Of a DNA stretch of 64,000 nucleotides, positions 7,209 to 16,453 are shown one piece after another (position 1 is the stretch's first letter; each line of letters begins with the position of its first letter). This stretch comes from Leeia aquatica (lineage in GTDB: Bacteria; Pseudomonadota; Gammaproteobacteria; Burkholderiales; Leeiaceae): assembly GCF_012641365.1 (NCBI RefSeq), contig NZ_JABAIM010000002.1, positions 62,001 through 126,000 of the forward strand, given 5' to 3'. A model generated the notes under the pieces. It was not told the origin of the DNA, did not search any database, and was given only the letters and a program-made list of their open reading frames with translations. A program made the position numbers and the translations under genes.

Positions 7209-9089
7209 ATGTCTCACCATCCGAACCAGTTTGACCTGTTTCGTACCCGCCGCTTCCTGCCCTTGTTTTTGACCCAGTTTCTGGGGGCCTTCAATGATAA
7301 TCTGCTGAAGAACGCCATCATCGTTCTGATCAGTTTTCACGGCTTGCGGCTGAGCGGACTCTCCGGAGAGGTACTGATCCAGCTGACCGCTGCGCTGTTC
7401 ATCCTGCCTTTTCTGCTGTTCTCGGCGACCAGCGGCCAAATCTGCGAGAAGTACGACAAAGCCAGCATCGCCCGCATGGTCAAGCTGCTGGAAGTGTTGA
7501 TCATGCTGGTGGCCGCTGCCGGGTTCTGGCTGAACAACGGCTATATCCTGATGAGCACCATTTTCCTGATGGGGGTTCATTCGACCCTGTTTGGACCGCT
7601 CAAGTTCAGCGTGCTGCCGCAGTACCTACGCCCGCATGAGCTGGTGGGTGGTAACGGCATGATCGAGATGGGTACCTTCATTTCCATCATCCTCGGCCAG
7701 GTGGCGGGTACCTTGCTGGTGGGCATGGACAGCCACCACGCCACCCTGATCTCCGCGCTGCTGCTGTGTGCAGTGCTGGGCTACCTCAGTTCACGCGCCA
7801 TGCCCGCGGCACCCAGTAGCGTGCCAGAACTGAAGATAGACTGGAACATGGCCCGGCAGAGCTGGCAGATCGTCAACCACCTGCGCGGCAATCGCCCGGT
7901 CTGGCTCGCCTTGCTGGGCATCTCCTGGTTCTGGTTCCTGGGCGCCATCTACTTGTCCAAGCTTCCCTCCTATGCCGATCTGGTGCTCAATGGCGACGAG
8001 ACGGTCTTCACCCTGCTGATGACGCTGTTTTCAGTCGGGCTGGGTATAGGCTCCATGTTGTGCGAGCGGCTGTCCGGCAGCAAGGTGGAGCTGGGTCTGG
8101 TGCCGTTTGGCTCACTGGGCTTGTGCCTGTTCGGCATTGACCTGTATTTTGCCACTCCGGCAATGGCCGCCAGCCGTCTGGATTGGTGGCAGTTCGTGCA
8201 CCATGCCAGCCATTGGCGTTTGATGGCGGACTTTGCCTTGATCGGCATCTTCGGCGGGCTGTACATCGTTCCGCTGTATGCGCTGGCGCAGTCTCGCACC
8301 GAACCAGAATTCCGCTCTCGAGCGATTGCGGCCAACAACATTCTCAATTCGCTGTTCATGATCCTCTCGGCGGCCTTTGCTGCCGTGCTGGCACATTTTC
8401 ATGTCAGCATCCCGGTGGTGCTGCTGATCACCGCCCTGCTCAATCTGGTGGTGGCCGCCTATATCTACACCTTGCTACCGGAATTCCTGATGCGGTTTGT
8501 GGTGTGGATTCTCACTCACACCATGTACCGTATCCGTCATGAAGGTCTGGAGCAGATTCCGGAAGAAGGCCCGTGCGTGCTGGTGTGTAACCATGTCAGC
8601 TTCATGGATGCGCTGATTCTGGCCGGCAGCGTGCGCCGCCCGATCCGTTTTGTGATGGACCACAATATCTTCAAGGTGCCGGTCCTGCGCTTCGTGTTCA
8701 AGACCGCCAAAGCCATCCCGATCGCCCCGGCCAAGGAAGACCCGGATGCCAAGCAGCGAGCCTTTGATGCGGTGGCTGCCGCCCTGGCCGAAGGGGAAGT
8801 GGTCTGCATTTTTCCGGAAGGCCGCCTGACCAGCGATGGGCAGATGTCGCCGTTCCGCACCGGCATTGAAGAAATTATTGCCCGCACCCCGGTGCCGGTG
8901 GTGCCGATGGCATTGTGCGGCATGTGGGGCAGCTTCTTCTCGCGTCGCTATGGCAAGGCCATGTTGAGCATTCCGCGCCGGGTCTGGTTCCGTATCGCCC
9001 TCAAGGCGGCAGCTCCGGTGCCCCCAGCCGAAGTCAGCGCGGCGGGCTTGCAGCAACAAGTGGCCGCCCTGCGTGGTGACTGGCAATAG
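7209..9089 (+). CDS. LplT-like MFS transporter fused to PlsC-type acyltransferase
   Basis: A 626-residue two-part protein. Residues 1 to about 415 form an MFS module with about 12 membrane segments, opening with LFLTQFLGAFNDNLLKNA, the LplT-like lysophospholipid flippase signature. Residues about 430-626 are a glycerolipid acyltransferase, with NHVSFMD (His462, Asp467) and the phosphate-binding PEGRLTSDG (Glu537). The pair resembles the LplT-Aas pathway that flips lysophospholipids inward and reacylates them, but the AMP-binding acyl-ACP synthetase domain of Aas is absent. The start at 7209 is preceded by GGAG. It overlaps the next gene by 17 bases, so the two are probably coupled. Confidence 0.92.
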   Translation: MSHHPNQFDLFRTRRFLPLFLTQFLGAFNDNLLKNAIIVLISFHGLRLSGLSGEVLIQLTAALFILPFLLFSATSGQICEKYDKASIARMVKLLEVLIMLVAAAGFWLNNGYILMSTIFLMGVHSTLFGPLKFSVLPQYLRPHELVGGNGMIEMGTFISIILGQVAGTLLVGMDSHHATLISALLLCAVLGYLSSRAMPAAPSSVPELKIDWNMARQSWQIVNHLRGNRPVWLALLGISWFWFLGAIYLSKLPSYADLVLNGDETVFTLLMTLFSVGLGIGSMLCERLSGSKVELGLVPFGSLGLCLFGIDLYFATPAMAASRLDWWQFVHHASHWRLMADFALIGIFGGLYIVPLYALAQSRTEPEFRSRAIAANNILNSLFMILSAAFAAVLAHFHVSIPVVLLITALLNLVVAAYIYTLLPEFLMRFVVWILTHTMYRIRHEGLEQIPEEGPCVLVCNHVSFMDALILAGSVRRPIRFVMDHNIFKVPVLRFVFKTAKAIPIAPAKEDPDAKQRAFDAVAAALAEGEVVCIFPEGRLTSDGQMSPFRTGIEEIIARTPVPVVPMALCGMWGSFFSRRYGKAMLSIPRRVWFRIALKAAAPVPPAEVSAAGLQQQVAALRGDWQ

Positions 9090-10101
9090 GCTGACCGCCA
9101 GCGCCAGCGGGCTGTTCCTGCACGCGCTGCACAACTGGCTCCAACCCGGCAGCGCCCCTGCCGAGTGGCGTAACTCGCGTAGTCGGGTACCGTTTGCTCA
9201 AGTGGTAGACGGCTTTGCTCGCGCTGCCGACACCCGGCTGGATGTCGGCCTGCGCTTTGCCGAGCACATCAAACCCGGTGCGTTCGGTGCGCTCGGTTAC
9301 GCTGCCATGACCTGCCGCACCCTGGGGGATGTCCTACCGCTGATCCCGCGCTATGGCAAGCTGGTGTTTGACTTCGGCCAGCCCATTGAGCTGATCCAGC
9401 AGCAAGCCGATGACGTCACCCTGCTGTGGGCGCCAGAGCAGGTTGCGCCAGACCTGCCTTGGTCTACGGATCATCCTGGCTTCAGGGCCGTAACGGACAG
9501 CATCATTGGCGGCTGGTACCGTTTCGGCTGCTGGATTACCCAGCAATGCAAGCCTCCCAGCCGGGTCACCTTGCGAGCCACTGCCCCGGCAAACCCGCAG
9601 CCGTGGCATGACTTCTTCGGCATCCCGGTTGAGTTTGCAGCCCCCTGCAACAGCCTGAGTTTTCCACGCAGCTACCTTGAGCTGCCACTGGCACAGGCCG
9701 ACAGCGTGCTGCACCAGACACTGCAGCAGCAGGCTGAAGCCTTGCTGCAAGACCTGAACAAGCCCGACCTCGCCCGACAGGTGCAGCATGCCCTGTTGCA
9801 CTGCCTGCCCTTGGGTGAAGCCACGCTGGCTGAGGTCGCCCGCCAACTGGCCACCACCGAGCGTACCTTGCAACGGCGGCTGGCCGAGCAGATGCTGGGC
9901 TTTCAGACCCTGCTCAGCCAGACCCGCTACCAACTGGCACGGCAGCACCTGGCCAACCCGGCACTCAGTGTGCTGGACATCGCCTTGCTGCTGGGCTATG
10001 CCGAGCAAAGCGCCTTCAGCAAAGCCTTCCGCCTGTGGTCGGGCCTCTCCCCTGCGCAGTATCGCCATTCCCTAGCCGCTACGCCAACGCATTTGGCGTG
10101 A
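9073..10101 (+). CDS. AraC-family transcriptional regulator
   Basis: A 342-residue regulator with an Arabinose_bd-type sensor (about 20-200) and two C-terminal helix-turn-helix motifs of the AraC type. These include LAEVARQLATTERTLQRRL, then LDIALLLGYAEQSAFSKAF and a terminal GLSPAQYR. It starts at GTG 9073 (or the adjacent GTG at 9076), inside the end of the transporter-acyltransferase gene. Homologues with this sensor include OruR/ArgR-type and other metabolite-responsive activators. Its position inside the lipid cluster suggests it controls one or both flanking transcripts; the ligand is unknown. Confidence 0.85.
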   Translation: MVTGNRLTASASGLFLHALHNWLQPGSAPAEWRNSRSRVPFAQVVDGFARAADTRLDVGLRFAEHIKPGAFGALGYAAMTCRTLGDVLPLIPRYGKLVFDFGQPIELIQQQADDVTLLWAPEQVAPDLPWSTDHPGFRAVTDSIIGGWYRFGCWITQQCKPPSRVTLRATAPANPQPWHDFFGIPVEFAAPCNSLSFPRSYLELPLAQADSVLHQTLQQQAEALLQDLNKPDLARQVQHALLHCLPLGEATLAEVARQLATTERTLQRRLAEQMLGFQTLLSQTRYQLARQHLANPALSVLDIALLLGYAEQSAFSKAFRLWSGLSPAQYRHSLAATPTHLA

Positions 10102-10186
10102 ATTGCCAAGCAGCTGGCAGCAATTCACGATGCAATGCCACGCCATCCGCTTACACTGAGGGCTGTCTTCCTGCTGAAGTCGCCTC

Positions 10187-10858
10187 ATGCGCACACCTTC
10201 CCGCTTGGCCCCGTGGCACGTTGCCTCCCTGCTGCTCGCTACCCTGTTCTGGGTCAGCCATGCCCTGCCGCCGTCGGTCTGGACGCTAGCCGCCAAAACC
10301 GGTGCCATCCTCGCGCTGGCGGCTTGGTGCTGGCCCCATACGCAGGGACTGAGCCGACTGATCCCGCTCGCCTTGCTGGCCCATGCGACCGGCGATGCCC
10401 TGCTGGAATGGGCCAGAGTGCAGCAGCAGGACTGGTTGATTCCCGCTGTCGCGGCTTTTCTGGTCGGCCATCTGATCAACCTGCGCCTTTTCTGTGCCTG
10501 GCGTCAGCCACGCTGGCTCAGCCCGGTTCTGGCCGGGTTTACCCTGTTGCTGGCCTTGCTGGCGGGAATCCTGGTGCTGCGCGGCTTATGGCTGAGCCAG
10601 CCTGCGCTGCTGCGCGTGATCGTACCGATCTATATGTCGGTGCTGCTGGCGATGGCGCTGATGGCCCAGCGTACGGGCAACGTCACCATTGCACTGGGCG
10701 CGCTGAGCTATCTGGTATCGGACGCCCTGATTGGGCTGACGCATTTTGCAGGCTGGTTTCCGGGCTTTGAAAGCGGCTGGCTGACCTGGCCCAGCTACTA
10801 CATCGGCCAATGGGCACTGGTGACCGGTTTACTGCACGTACTGCGAAAGCAAGATTGA
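10187..10858 (+). CDS. YhhN/TMEM86-family lysoplasmalogenase
   Basis: A 223-residue integral membrane protein with about seven or eight hydrophobic segments. It bears the YhhN signatures: LLAHATGDALLEW with a conserved Asp, and SYLVSDALIGL with a second Asp near the end. Characterised YhhN/TMEM86 proteins hydrolyse the vinyl-ether bond of lysoplasmalogen to release a fatty aldehyde. A different frame (10135-10770) also reads open but has no family signature. The stop TGA is followed after one base by the ATG of the next gene, so the two are almost certainly co-translated. A lipid ether or vinyl-ether substrate is inferred. Confidence 0.85.
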   Translation: MRTPSRLAPWHVASLLLATLFWVSHALPPSVWTLAAKTGAILALAAWCWPHTQGLSRLIPLALLAHATGDALLEWARVQQQDWLIPAVAAFLVGHLINLRLFCAWRQPRWLSPVLAGFTLLLALLAGILVLRGLWLSQPALLRVIVPIYMSVLLAMALMAQRTGNVTIALGALSYLVSDALIGLTHFAGWFPGFESGWLTWPSYYIGQWALVTGLLHVLRKQD

Positions 10859-10859
10859 G

Positions 10860-12077
10860 ATGGATACCCGTTTGATTGCGCTGGCCGCGCCACTCTTCGT
10901 GTTGCTGATGTTACTGGAAGCCTGGCTGAGCCATCGCCGTGGACAGCAGGTGTATCGCAGTCACGATGCCATCAGCAGCATCAGCCTGGGCTTGCTGTCG
11001 GTCATTGCCAATGTGCTGACCGCGAGCCTGGGCCTGGCCGCTTACCAGTGGGTCAGCCAGCTCGCCCCGCTACACTTGCCCGCCAGCGCAGCGTGGGTAT
11101 GGCTGCTGGCATTTGTGCTGTTCGACTTCTGCTACTACTGGCACCACCGGCTGGGGCATACCATTGCCCTGCTGTGGGCGGCCCACAGCGTGCATCATCA
11201 GAGTGAAGACTACAATCTCTCCACGGCGCTACGCCAACCCAGTACCACCTTCCTGTTTGGCTGGCTGTTTTATCTGCCGATGGCGCTGCTGGGCATTCCG
11301 GTGGCGCTGTATGGCGCGGTCTACTCGTTGAACCTGCTGTATCAGTTCTGGATTCATACCGAGCTGGTGGGGCGTTTGGGCTGGCTCGACCGGGTGTTTG
11401 GCTCACCCAGCAATCATCGTGTGCATCATGGTCAGAATGCCTATTGTCTCGACCGTAACTATGGCGGCTTCCTCATGCTGTGGGACCACCTGTTTGGTAC
11501 TTATGTGGACGAACGGGCAGACGAAGCACCGATCTACGGGGTGCGTGGTGCATTGCATAGCTGGCACCCTCTGGTTGCCAACCTCAAGGTCTATCTGGGC
11601 CTGCTGCGGACTTCCTTATCACTGACACGCTGGCGGGACAAATTGCAGGTCTGGCTGCGCCCGCCAGGCTGGACGCCGCAAGGCATTGACCTTAGCTGGG
11701 ACCCGACAGCATTCCGCAAACATGACCCTGTCTTGCCCGGTGCCTGGCAAGCCTATGCCTGGGCTCAGTTCGGTCTGTGCTATCTGTCCGGCCTGCTCTG
11801 GCTGGTGCGATGGCCGGGGCTGGGCAACCCTGTGGGTACCGGGGTCCTGGTGGCTGTGCTGCTGGGGGTGCTGAGCCTGGGGTTCTGGTTAAGCCAGCAC
11901 ACATGGGCCCACCGGCTGGAAGCCGGGCGTTTGCTGCTGACGGCCGGGATGGCCTGGTTTACCCCTCCCCCGGTGCGGTGGGGTGTATTGGCACTGCTTG
12001 GCCTGCAAGGTCTGTGGTTGCTGCGCATTTCTGCACGTTCCTCAGCAGCAGGGCAAACCCTTAGTGCAAATGGCTAG
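10860..12077 (+). CDS. sterol desaturase/fatty acid hydroxylase family, alkylglycerol-monooxygenase-like
   Basis: A 405-residue membrane di-iron oxygenase. Histidine clusters appear as HHRLGH at 95-100, HSVHH at 109-113 and NHRVHHG further on. The stretch SEDYNLSTALRQ directly after the second cluster is characteristic of alkylglycerol monooxygenase (AGMO/TMEM195) rather than generic sterol desaturases. Six or more membrane segments flank the core, with an extra hydrophobic C-terminal block. AGMO cleaves the ether bond of alkylglycerols using tetrahydropterin and oxygen. It is translationally coupled to the lysoplasmalogenase gene, giving a plausible ether-lipid catabolic pair. Its last 17 bases overlap the convergent gene downstream. 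Confidence 0.85.
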   Translation: MDTRLIALAAPLFVLLMLLEAWLSHRRGQQVYRSHDAISSISLGLLSVIANVLTASLGLAAYQWVSQLAPLHLPASAAWVWLLAFVLFDFCYYWHHRLGHTIALLWAAHSVHHQSEDYNLSTALRQPSTTFLFGWLFYLPMALLGIPVALYGAVYSLNLLYQFWIHTELVGRLGWLDRVFGSPSNHRVHHGQNAYCLDRNYGGFLMLWDHLFGTYVDERADEAPIYGVRGALHSWHPLVANLKVYLGLLRTSLSLTRWRDKLQVWLRPPGWTPQGIDLSWDPTAFRKHDPVLPGAWQAYAWAQFGLCYLSGLLWLVRWPGLGNPVGTGVLVAVLLGVLSLGFWLSQHTWAHRLEAGRLLLTAGMAWFTPPPVRWGVLALLGLQGLWLLRISARSSAAGQTLSANG

Positions 12078-13227
12078 TCTGGAGTTCGCTGCCTTCAGGC
12101 ATCTCGGGATGCTGCAGTTCCCCCTCGCGGTTGGCATACAGGGCCGTGCCACAGTCTTCGCACTGTTCCAGCGGAAACGCGCCGTCCAGCACCCGCACAT
12201 CGTGCACACCCTGCTCACGCAGGATCGCGCGGATGTCATCCAGCGCGGAGCTGTCTTCCGGTGCTTCGCCCATCAGTGACCACGCCATGCCATAACACAC
12301 TTGCTCATCGTCAGGACGCAACAGGCCAATCCGATACTCCACCAGCTCCTGCTCATGACAGCCAATGACGGTTGCCGTCAGTTCAGCTGCGGGCAGGTCC
12401 AGCGTCATGCTCATGAACTGGATGGCGGCACGCAGGGAAAACGGGCGAGCGGCCCAATCCGCCTGCTTCCACGCGGAGTACAGTACGTCTGGCGCCAGCA
12501 CTTCATAACCACAACCGCTGAACAGGGGGCGCACGATATGGCTTGCCTCCCGCTGCCAGGCTGATAGTGCAGCATCCCGTGTCGCAGGCTCCTTGCTACC
12601 CGGCTGCCAGCGATAGAGCGGCTGCCCTTCTGGCAGGTGCACCACGGCCAGCAGGCAGCGAATATCCGACAGGAAGGACTGGCTTTCCTGCTGCATGCGG
12701 GCAGGCAGCGACAGATCCGGGCTGGTGCTTCCCTGCCACTGCGACAGCCAGGCACGGGTTTCACCAAAATGGGCGGGTAGCTGATCCGGGCTCAACCACT
12801 GCGGTAGCCAGCGTACCGCTCCGGTCACTGCCAGCACATGCTGCCGCAATGCCTGCTCCAAGGCCTGCAGGGTGTCCGGGGCCACCTCACCGGATGGCAA
12901 GGCGAAACGCGACCAACTCAATACCGGCAGCATCAGCAACGCGACTTGTCCGCCCCCTGCTGCTGGCATGGCTGCAGCCACCCACTCCAGCATGCCGATC
13001 AGGATATCGTATGCGGTGGGGGATTGCTGCAGCAAATGCTCCAGCAATCCATTGAGGCTGGCCTCATCCTGCTGCTGCAATGCATCCACCACAGCCGCTT
13101 CCAGAGCAGGCACCCAGCCGCGCCGCTCCAGCTCGGAGCGCGCTTCGGCGGCGGCCAGCACCAAGGCCGACAAGGATTCGACCCATTCAGGCTGTGCGTG
13201 GGGGCGTGGCGGGCGGTAACGGGGCAT
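12061..13227 (-). CDS. hypothetical protein, probable DUF2863 family
   Basis: A 388-residue soluble protein without signal peptide or membrane segment. I place it tentatively in the DUF2863 group of betaproteobacterial proteins on overall size and composition. It is rich in Leu, Ala and Gln and has a late CEDCGTALYANREGEL segment, with a CxxC pair that could bind zinc. The N-terminal MPRYRPPRP region is basic. It has its own TATAAT box 25 bases upstream. It is convergent with the AGMO-like gene and shares 17 bases with it. Function unknown. Confidence 0.75.
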   Translation of the reverse strand: MPRYRPPRPHAQPEWVESLSALVLAAAEARSELERRGWVPALEAAVVDALQQQDEASLNGLLEHLLQQSPTAYDILIGMLEWVAAAMPAAGGGQVALLMLPVLSWSRFALPSGEVAPDTLQALEQALRQHVLAVTGAVRWLPQWLSPDQLPAHFGETRAWLSQWQGSTSPDLSLPARMQQESQSFLSDIRCLLAVVHLPEGQPLYRWQPGSKEPATRDAALSAWQREASHIVRPLFSGCGYEVLAPDVLYSAWKQADWAARPFSLRAAIQFMSMTLDLPAAELTATVIGCHEQELVEYRIGLLRPDDEQVCYGMAWSLMGEAPEDSSALDDIRAILREQGVHDVRVLDGAFPLEQCEDCGTALYANREGELQHPEMPEGSELQTSHLH

Positions 13228-13251
13228 AATGGACCATTCAGCAAATCAGAT

Positions 13252-13257
13252 ATTATA
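13252..13257 (-). promoter_or_regulatory. -10 box for the DUF2863-like gene
   Basis: A perfect TATAAT on the minus strand, 25 bases before the ATG at 13227, implies a very short leader. No convincing -35 hexamer stands at 16-18 bases upstream. Confidence 0.4.
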
Positions 13258-13283
13258 CCCCGCCGCACACCGACAAGCTGTGC

Positions 13284-14912
13284 TCACAAGGTAAAACGCC
13301 CCACCATTTCCAGCAGTCGCCGCGACAACTGGCGCAAGTCCTGCACCACCACCGCGGCTTGCTGAAATACGGTGTCACTCTCTTTAGCCATTTTGCTGAT
13401 ACTTTCAGCCGTGCTGGCCATCTCGGTTGCTGCCCGGGATTGCTCGGCCGTCGCCTCGCTGATCTGGCCAATCTGGCTCACCACCTGTGCCATCCCGGTC
13501 TGCATGTCCTTGATGTTGTCTGCCACGCCTTCCGCGCTGCTGACCCCAAGCTGCACACGTTGACGGGTATCGGCCATCTGGCTGGCTGCAGTAGTCGTCT
13601 CGCCCTGCATCTGCCCAATCATGTTGCCAATTTCGATGGTCGCCTGGCTAGTACGTTCAGCCAGCTTGCGTACTTCATCAGCCACCACCGCAAAGCCTCG
13701 CCCCTGCTCCCCTGCGCGTGCGGCTTCAATGGCAGCATTCAAGGCCAGCAGGTTAGTCTGGTCAGCAATTTCGCGAATCACACCCACCACGTCCTGAATG
13801 GAACGCGAGCGGTTTTCCACCCGAGCGACCAGCTCGGACAACTGCACCACCGATTGCGACATTTGCTGCATGTCCTGGGTCAGCTGCGCCACCACCCGCA
13901 TACTGTCCTGCGAACGATCCTGCATCGCCTGCATGGCATGATTGGCCTCGCGCGCACCCTCGGCAACCTGGATGATCCGCTGGCTGACATGCTCGACAGT
14001 GGCTGCGCTTTCCTGCGCCATCATGGCCTGCTGGCTGGTTTCTGCAGACATGGTCTGCGTCATCTGCTCGATGTGCTGACTCCCCTGCTCCATGCGCACC
14101 GACTCTTCCTGTACCGAGCGAAGCATGTGCTGCAACTGGCTAACAAACTGATTGAAGTGCCGAGCAATATCGCCTAGTTCATCTCCCCGGTTTTCCGGCA
14201 GTCGTACGGTCAAATCTCCAACACCAGAGCCAAGGTCCGTCATGGCAGCCCGGAGTCGACGCAATGGCTGCGAAATGAGTTTTCCCAGCAGCAATGACAG
14301 CAAGATGGTGGATAACAGGACCAGCGCAGCCAAAACCAATGAGGAAATAAAAGCCTCCCGCATGGCAAGGCGAACCGATAAAAGATTCTCATCGGCCACC
14401 ATGATCAAGGTGTCGCCACTGGGTAAGGTGTACGGAATATAGACACTGCGAAACTGCCCATATTCATCTTCATATTCGAAAAACTGTGTCTTGCGTTCTC
14501 GAAAAGCAGCTACCAAGCCTTCATTGAGCTTACCGTAAGGCTCCATGTATGAATGCTTGCCCGCCTCTTGCAGTTCTTCCTCCGCCAGTGAGGACTGGAG
14601 GTTGTAGACTTTACCATCCACCATGACCAGTCCATAGATGAACGGCAAATTGGCGGCCTTGGCGTAGCCCGTCAACTGTTCGGAGATCTGACGCATCAGC
14701 TTAGGATCAACTGCCGCTCCTTTGGGCATACTCAGTGCAGGACGAGCAATAAACGGAAATGCCTCTGCAGCCACAGTCAGCCGGGCATCAATCCTGGCCA
14801 ATGCTTGCTGACGGCTATGCCAGACATCATAGGCAGTAAAGATGCCTATCGATACCATGGCCACCAAGATGAACAGCCACTGCAATTTACGCTGCAGACT
14901 CATTGCTTTCAT
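13284..14912 (-). CDS. methyl-accepting chemotaxis protein
   Basis: A 542-residue chemoreceptor. It has a first membrane helix near residues 9-27, a periplasmic sensor of about 160 residues of the Cache type, a second membrane helix near 195-215, a HAMP linker, and a long coiled-coil signalling domain. The hairpin tip reads [19 protein letters not shown] followed by [18 protein letters not shown], which docks CheA and CheW. No C-terminal NWETF-like tether is present. I chose ATG 14912 over the longer frame starting at 14984, which would overlap the rplI terminator. Ligand unknown; no che genes are in the window. Confidence 0.92.
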   Translation of the reverse strand: MKAMSLQRKLQWLFILVAMVSIGIFTAYDVWHSRQQALARIDARLTVAAEAFPFIARPALSMPKGAAVDPKLMRQISEQLTGYAKAANLPFIYGLVMVDGKVYNLQSSLAEEELQEAGKHSYMEPYGKLNEGLVAAFRERKTQFFEYEDEYGQFRSVYIPYTLPSGDTLIMVADENLLSVRLAMREAFISSLVLAALVLLSTILLSLLLGKLISQPLRRLRAAMTDLGSGVGDLTVRLPENRGDELGDIARHFNQFVSQLQHMLRSVQEESVRMEQGSQHIEQMTQTMSAETSQQAMMAQESAATVEHVSQRIIQVAEGAREANHAMQAMQDRSQDSMRVVAQLTQDMQQMSQSVVQLSELVARVENRSRSIQDVVGVIREIADQTNLLALNAAIEAARAGEQGRGFAVVADEVRKLAERTSQATIEIGNMIGQMQGETTTAASQMADTRQRVQLGVSSAEGVADNIKDMQTGMAQVVSQIGQISEATAEQSRAATEMASTAESISKMAKESDTVFQQAAVVVQDLRQLSRRLLEMVGRFTL

Positions 14913-14962
14913 GCCTTCACTCGGTTTCGTATCATTGTCACTGCATTCTAGGTGCTCAGAAC

Positions 14963-14996
14963 CAAAAAACAAAAGGCCGCACAAGGCGGCCTTTGT
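14963..14996 (-). terminator. rho-independent terminator of the rpsF-priB-rpsR-rplI operon
   Basis: A 9-bp perfect stem (AAAGGCCGC with GCGGCCTTT) closes a 5-base loop. On the minus strand it is followed by a run of T (TTTTGTTTTTT). It begins about 20 bases after the rplI stop. Confidence 0.9.
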
Positions 14997-15015
14997 AGAA
15001 GCGTGGACTGACCGA

Positions 15016-15462
15016 TCAGGCCGGACGCACGTTCACAGTGATGTTGGCTGTCACATCGTGATGCAGGGCCACAACCACAGCGTACTCGCCGATGGCCTTG
15101 AACGGGCCTTCCGGCAGGCGCACTTCAGCACGCACCACAGCGTGACCAGCAGCGGTCAGCGCTTCAGCGATGTCAACGTTGTTCACGGAGCCAAACAGCT
15201 TGCCGTCCACACCCGCTTTTTGTACCAGCTCCAGCACGAAGCCTTCCAGCTTCTCGGCACGCACCTGGCACTCGGCCAGCTTGGCAGCCTCGGCCTTTTC
15301 CAGCTCAGCGCGGCGTGCTTCAAATTCCTTCAGGTTGGCATCGGTCGCGCGGCGAGCCTTGCCAGTCGGGATCAGGAAGTTACGTGCGTAGCCGTCTTTC
15401 ACCTTCACAACATCGCCCAGTTGGCCGAGGTTGGCTACTTTTTCCATCAGAATGATTTGCAT
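15016..15462 (-). CDS. rplI: 50S ribosomal protein L9
   Basis: The 148-residue product opens with [19 protein letters not shown] and NFLIPTGKA, the L9 N-terminal domain that binds 23S rRNA at the base of the L1 stalk. A long connecting helix (about 40-75) and the C-terminal domain follow. Length and sequence are standard. It is the last gene of the rpsF-priB-rpsR-rplI operon and is followed by a strong terminator. Confidence 0.98.
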   Translation of the reverse strand: MQIILMEKVANLGQLGDVVKVKDGYARNFLIPTGKARRATDANLKEFEARRAELEKAEAAKLAECQVRAEKLEGFVLELVQKAGVDGKLFGSVNNVDIAEALTAAGHAVVRAEVRLPEGPFKAIGEYAVVVALHHDVTANITVNVRPA

Positions 15463-15484
15463 GGCGGAATGACCTCTTCAGCGC

Positions 15485-15712
15485 TTAGTGGTTATCGGTG
15501 TACGGCAGCAGGGCCAGGAAGCGGGCGCGCTTGACCGCGGCCGACAGCTGACGCTGATAGCGAGCCTTGGTACCGGTGATGCGGGCCGGGATGATCTTCC
15601 CGTTTTCGCTGATGAAATCCTTCAGCAGATCCACATCCTTGTAGTCCACTTGTTTGATGCCTTCCGCGGTAAAGCGGCAGAATTTTTTGCGCTTGAACAG
15701 ATTACGAGACAT
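15485..15712 (-). CDS. rpsR: 30S ribosomal protein S18
   Basis: A 75-residue basic protein. The body contains [35 protein letters not shown] and the RNA-binding end [18 protein letters not shown], all diagnostic of S18. S18 forms a heterodimer with S6 on the 30S platform. It lies 24 bases after priB and 22 bases before rplI. Size matches the family. Confidence 0.98.
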   Translation of the reverse strand: MSRNLFKRKKFCRFTAEGIKQVDYKDVDLLKDFISENGKIIPARITGTKARYQRQLSAAVKRARFLALLPYTDNH

Positions 15713-15736
15713 TTCTCGCTCCTTGTCTGAATTCGT

Positions 15737-16045
15737 TTATATGCTTGTTTCGTTCAACACGGCAGTCACATGCAGTATCGGGCGCGGATAGCGGAGGCTT
15801 TTGGCAGCCAGGAACCCACTGAAAGTGTGTTCTACATCCCCCGGCAAACGATCCAGCTCTGTTGCCAGAGGACCGAGGGCTACCGCCTCGATGGTGCATT
15901 GCACCTCACGCTGCCTGCCCGCCTCCACCTGAACCGACTGGTGGGCAATCTGGAACCGGCTTACCGGTGTTCCCGCCGGGGTGTAGGCCAGGGCTTGACG
16001 CTCCTGAACCTTGCCTCGCAGCAGAACCTGATTGCTGGCCTGCAT
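15737..16045 (-). CDS. priB: primosomal replication protein N
   Basis: A 102-residue OB-fold protein. PriB binds single-stranded DNA and links PriA to DnaT in replication restart. The N-terminal NQVLLRGKVQERQALAYTP, GTPVSRFQIAHQS and the C-terminal GFLAAKSLRYPRPILHV fit PriB, and its position between rpsF and rpsR is the conserved one in beta- and gammaproteobacteria. The Shine-Dalgarno (CAGGG) is partly inside an inverted repeat that also spans the rpsF stop codon, suggesting translational coupling. Confidence 0.95.
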   Translation of the reverse strand: MQASNQVLLRGKVQERQALAYTPAGTPVSRFQIAHQSVQVEAGRQREVQCTIEAVALGPLATELDRLPGDVEHTFSGFLAAKSLRYPRPILHVTAVLNETSI

Positions 16046-16049
16046 TTGC

Positions 16050-16066
16050 CCTGATCCGTGATCAGG
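16050..16066 (-). promoter_or_regulatory. inverted repeat over rpsF stop and priB ribosome site
   Basis: CCTGATC and GATCAGG, 7-bp perfect arms around a 3-base loop, straddle the rpsF TGA. In the mRNA the second arm contains part of the priB Shine-Dalgarno, 5 bases from the priB ATG. A ribosome finishing rpsF would open it. Confidence 0.45.
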
Positions 16067-16433
16067 CCTGTGCTTCTGCCTTGCTTTCTGCGTTGTCCAT
16101 CAGCGACTTGGACTTCTCTTCCTTCATCATCGGGGAAGCGGCAGTCACGGCTTCATCCATTTTCACAACCAGATGGCGCAGCACGGCGTCGTTGAACTTG
16201 AAAGCATGTTCGAGCTCATCCAGGGTTTCCTGGTTGATTTCGATGTTCATCAGCACATAGTGTGCCTTGTGAATCTTCTGGATCGGGTAAGCCAGCTGAC
16301 GACGGCCCCAGTCTTCCAGACGATGGATCTGGCCGCCGTTACCGGTGATCAGGGTCTTGTAACGGTTGACCATGGCCGGCACTTGCTCGCTTTGGTCCGG
16401 GTGGACGATGAAAACGATCTCGTAATGACGCAT
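16062..16433 (-). CDS. rpsF: 30S ribosomal protein S6
   Basis: A 123-residue protein beginning [18 protein letters not shown]. It contains [21 protein letters not shown] and the [12 protein letters not shown] strand of S6, and ends in an acidic/Lys-rich tail (about residues 105-123) of variable type. It pairs with S18 in the 30S platform. TAAGGAG lies 7 bases before the ATG. The operon promoter and a candidate regulatory hairpin are just upstream. Confidence 0.98.
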   Translation of the reverse strand: MRHYEIVFIVHPDQSEQVPAMVNRYKTLITGNGGQIHRLEDWGRRQLAYPIQKIHKAHYVLMNIEINQETLDELEHAFKFNDAVLRHLVVKMDEAVTAASPMMKEEKSKSLMDNAESKAEAQA

Positions 16434-16453
16434 ATATGCTCCTTATGGAAAAA

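Noticed and set aside
10135-10770. 211-residue frame overlapping the lysoplasmalogenase gene
   Set aside because: The other frame (10187-10858) has the YhhN motifs and is coupled to the next gene.
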